Source of the DNA: Paramecium pentaurelia
Lineage: Eukaryota > Ciliophora > Oligohymenophorea > Peniculida > Parameciidae
Assembly (NCBI GenBank): GCA_905183005.1
Contig: CAJJDO010000120.1
Span: forward strand, 13,931-77,930
Direction: 5' to 3'
DNA length: 64,000 bases
Part shown: positions 63,101 through 64,000 of the stretch, piece after piece
How the letters are laid out: every line of letters starts with the position of its first letter
Numbering within the stretch: the first letter of the stretch is position 1
Position numbers and translations under genes: made by a program
The notes under the pieces: generated by a model
What the model saw: the letters and a program-made list of their open reading frames with translations, nothing else
The model's database searches: none
Told to the model about the DNA's origin: nothing

Positions 63101-64000
63101 ATGGAGATTTTATTTATTTATTTAGGGTGTCTTATTTTTCATGCCAACTCCTAAATGACACAATGCATAGATTATAAAATTAAACCTATTGTAAATTGCT
63201 AAGATTATTTTTCACATTGTTTTATTTTAGAAGGAGATGATGAAGATTATACAAAACTCCAACATATTGACATCTAAATTATAAAACCAACTTTCATAAT
63301 TCCTTAGCAAGAATAACCTGTTGTAATAAAAATTATCGATACTTTTGATGAGAAAAAGAAAATATCAGAAAAACTAATGTGCTACTTATTTCGTAAACTT
63401 GAGTATTCTATCATTTGTATAAGTGTTGAATTAGTTTATTAAGATGAATAAATTAATTTTAGTGAGAAGTTTAGATTTAATACAAATATTTAAGCCACTG
63501 AACTCTGTGATGAAATGAATATAAATGAAGATGGAAATTTTAATATGTTTTGTTTAAGTCAATTTAGTTTAAAATAATATACCATAAATATATCTAGTAG
63601 AAATGCCTCTTTAATTTCTGAGTTTGATATTCCAAACCAAATTTAAGATAGTTGCAAAATAAAATATGTAAAATGGAATTAAAATTTTTATATTGTTGTA
63701 TTTTATCAATGTTCTAGATGGAAAGTTTTATTGATTAAAAATAATAAAGTAACAACACTATTAGAAGCTTAAATGAATGACAAGGAGACTTTATTTTAAG
63801 GTTTGTCTTTTATTAATGACGTATCCTTTTGTGTATCTAAAAATTTATTTGTTGATATCTATTTGATAGAGAATAATTAATATATTTAAGTAAGTATAAA
63901 CTACAGTTAATAACTCTATACGTATTATTTTGTATTTGAAAATATAAAACGTATACAAAAGATAATAGTGTAATAGAAATGCTCAATCATATTTATCGTC
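63101..64000 (+). CDS. Secreted protein, 3' end outside the window (at least 300 aa)
   Basis: ATG 63101 opens a frame without TGA to the last base. MEILFIYLGCLIFHANSQ is a signal peptide, followed by TQCIDYKIKPIVNCQDYFSH and a beta-strand-rich body with scattered Cys (KLMCYLF, CISVELVY, MFCLSQFSL, CKIKYVKWNQNFYIVVFYQC). Gln uses TAA, TAG and CAA. No known domain is recognised; the strand-rich pattern would fit a secreted beta-propeller or sandwich, which is inference. It is the intact member of the local secreted-protein group that includes the remnant near 60330 and the short frame at 61156. Confidence 0.7.

Overview
The window reads as ciliate DNA, most likely from a Paramecium-type somatic (macron) chromosome end. 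Base 1 begins three C3A3 telomere units. Every convincing reading frame uses TAA and TAG as sense codons (glutamine) and stops only at TGA. Introns are tiny (mostly 23-42 nt, GT...AG), and non-coding DNA is extremely AT-rich. Standard-code ORF calling therefore shatters the real genes; the coordinates here come from reading the frames with the ciliate code.

Layout. 1-840: telomere abutting a decayed Cys-rich fragment. 3325-5279 (-): zinc-finger/MORN-like repeat gene carrying an in-frame TGA and a dead splice donor. 6221-8892 (-), 20495-23166 (-), 32199-34878 (+) and 48251-51051 (+): four intact paralogues with a helical N-terminus, a pentapeptide-like segment, 14-15 WD40 repeats and a conserved C-terminal module encoded after a mini-intron. 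14010-16412 (+): an intact zinc-finger/MORN-like repeat gene whose repeats are individual exons. 23.9-24.3 kb (-): remnant of an M1 aminopeptidase (leukotriene-A4-hydrolase-like). 26.0-28.9 kb (-): remnant of a NACHT-like/pentapeptide/WD40 protein. About 30.59-30.85 kb (+): a GC-richer candidate RNase P-type RNA with U6-like upstream elements. 35049-35836: assembly gap (N). 37.2-41.7 kb (-): a decayed LINE-type retrotransposon (coiled-coil ORF1, C2H2 finger, endonuclease, reverse transcriptase), inside which 1.2 kb is duplicated exactly across a single N, almost certainly an unmerged contig overlap. 45.55-46.24 kb (+): broken zinc-finger/coiled-coil gene. 53588-55267 (-) and 61675-62715 (+): two smaller WD40 proteins. 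56114-60173 (+): Cys-rich multi-pass membrane protein with two apparent frame lesions. 60.3-64 kb: a small cluster of secreted-protein genes and remnants, the last running off the window.

The overall picture is a subtelomeric, repeat-protein-rich, low-density region. Live repeat-domain genes sit among decayed relatives, and internal repeats are being homogenised and duplicated at DNA level. The recurring theme is modular: a C-x2/3-H...C-x2-C N-terminal finger plus coiled coil joined to different beta-repeat C-termini, and a separate pentapeptide-WD40 family related in domain content to the NACHT-type remnant. Functions of these proteins cannot be read from sequence; scaffold or recognition roles are inference.
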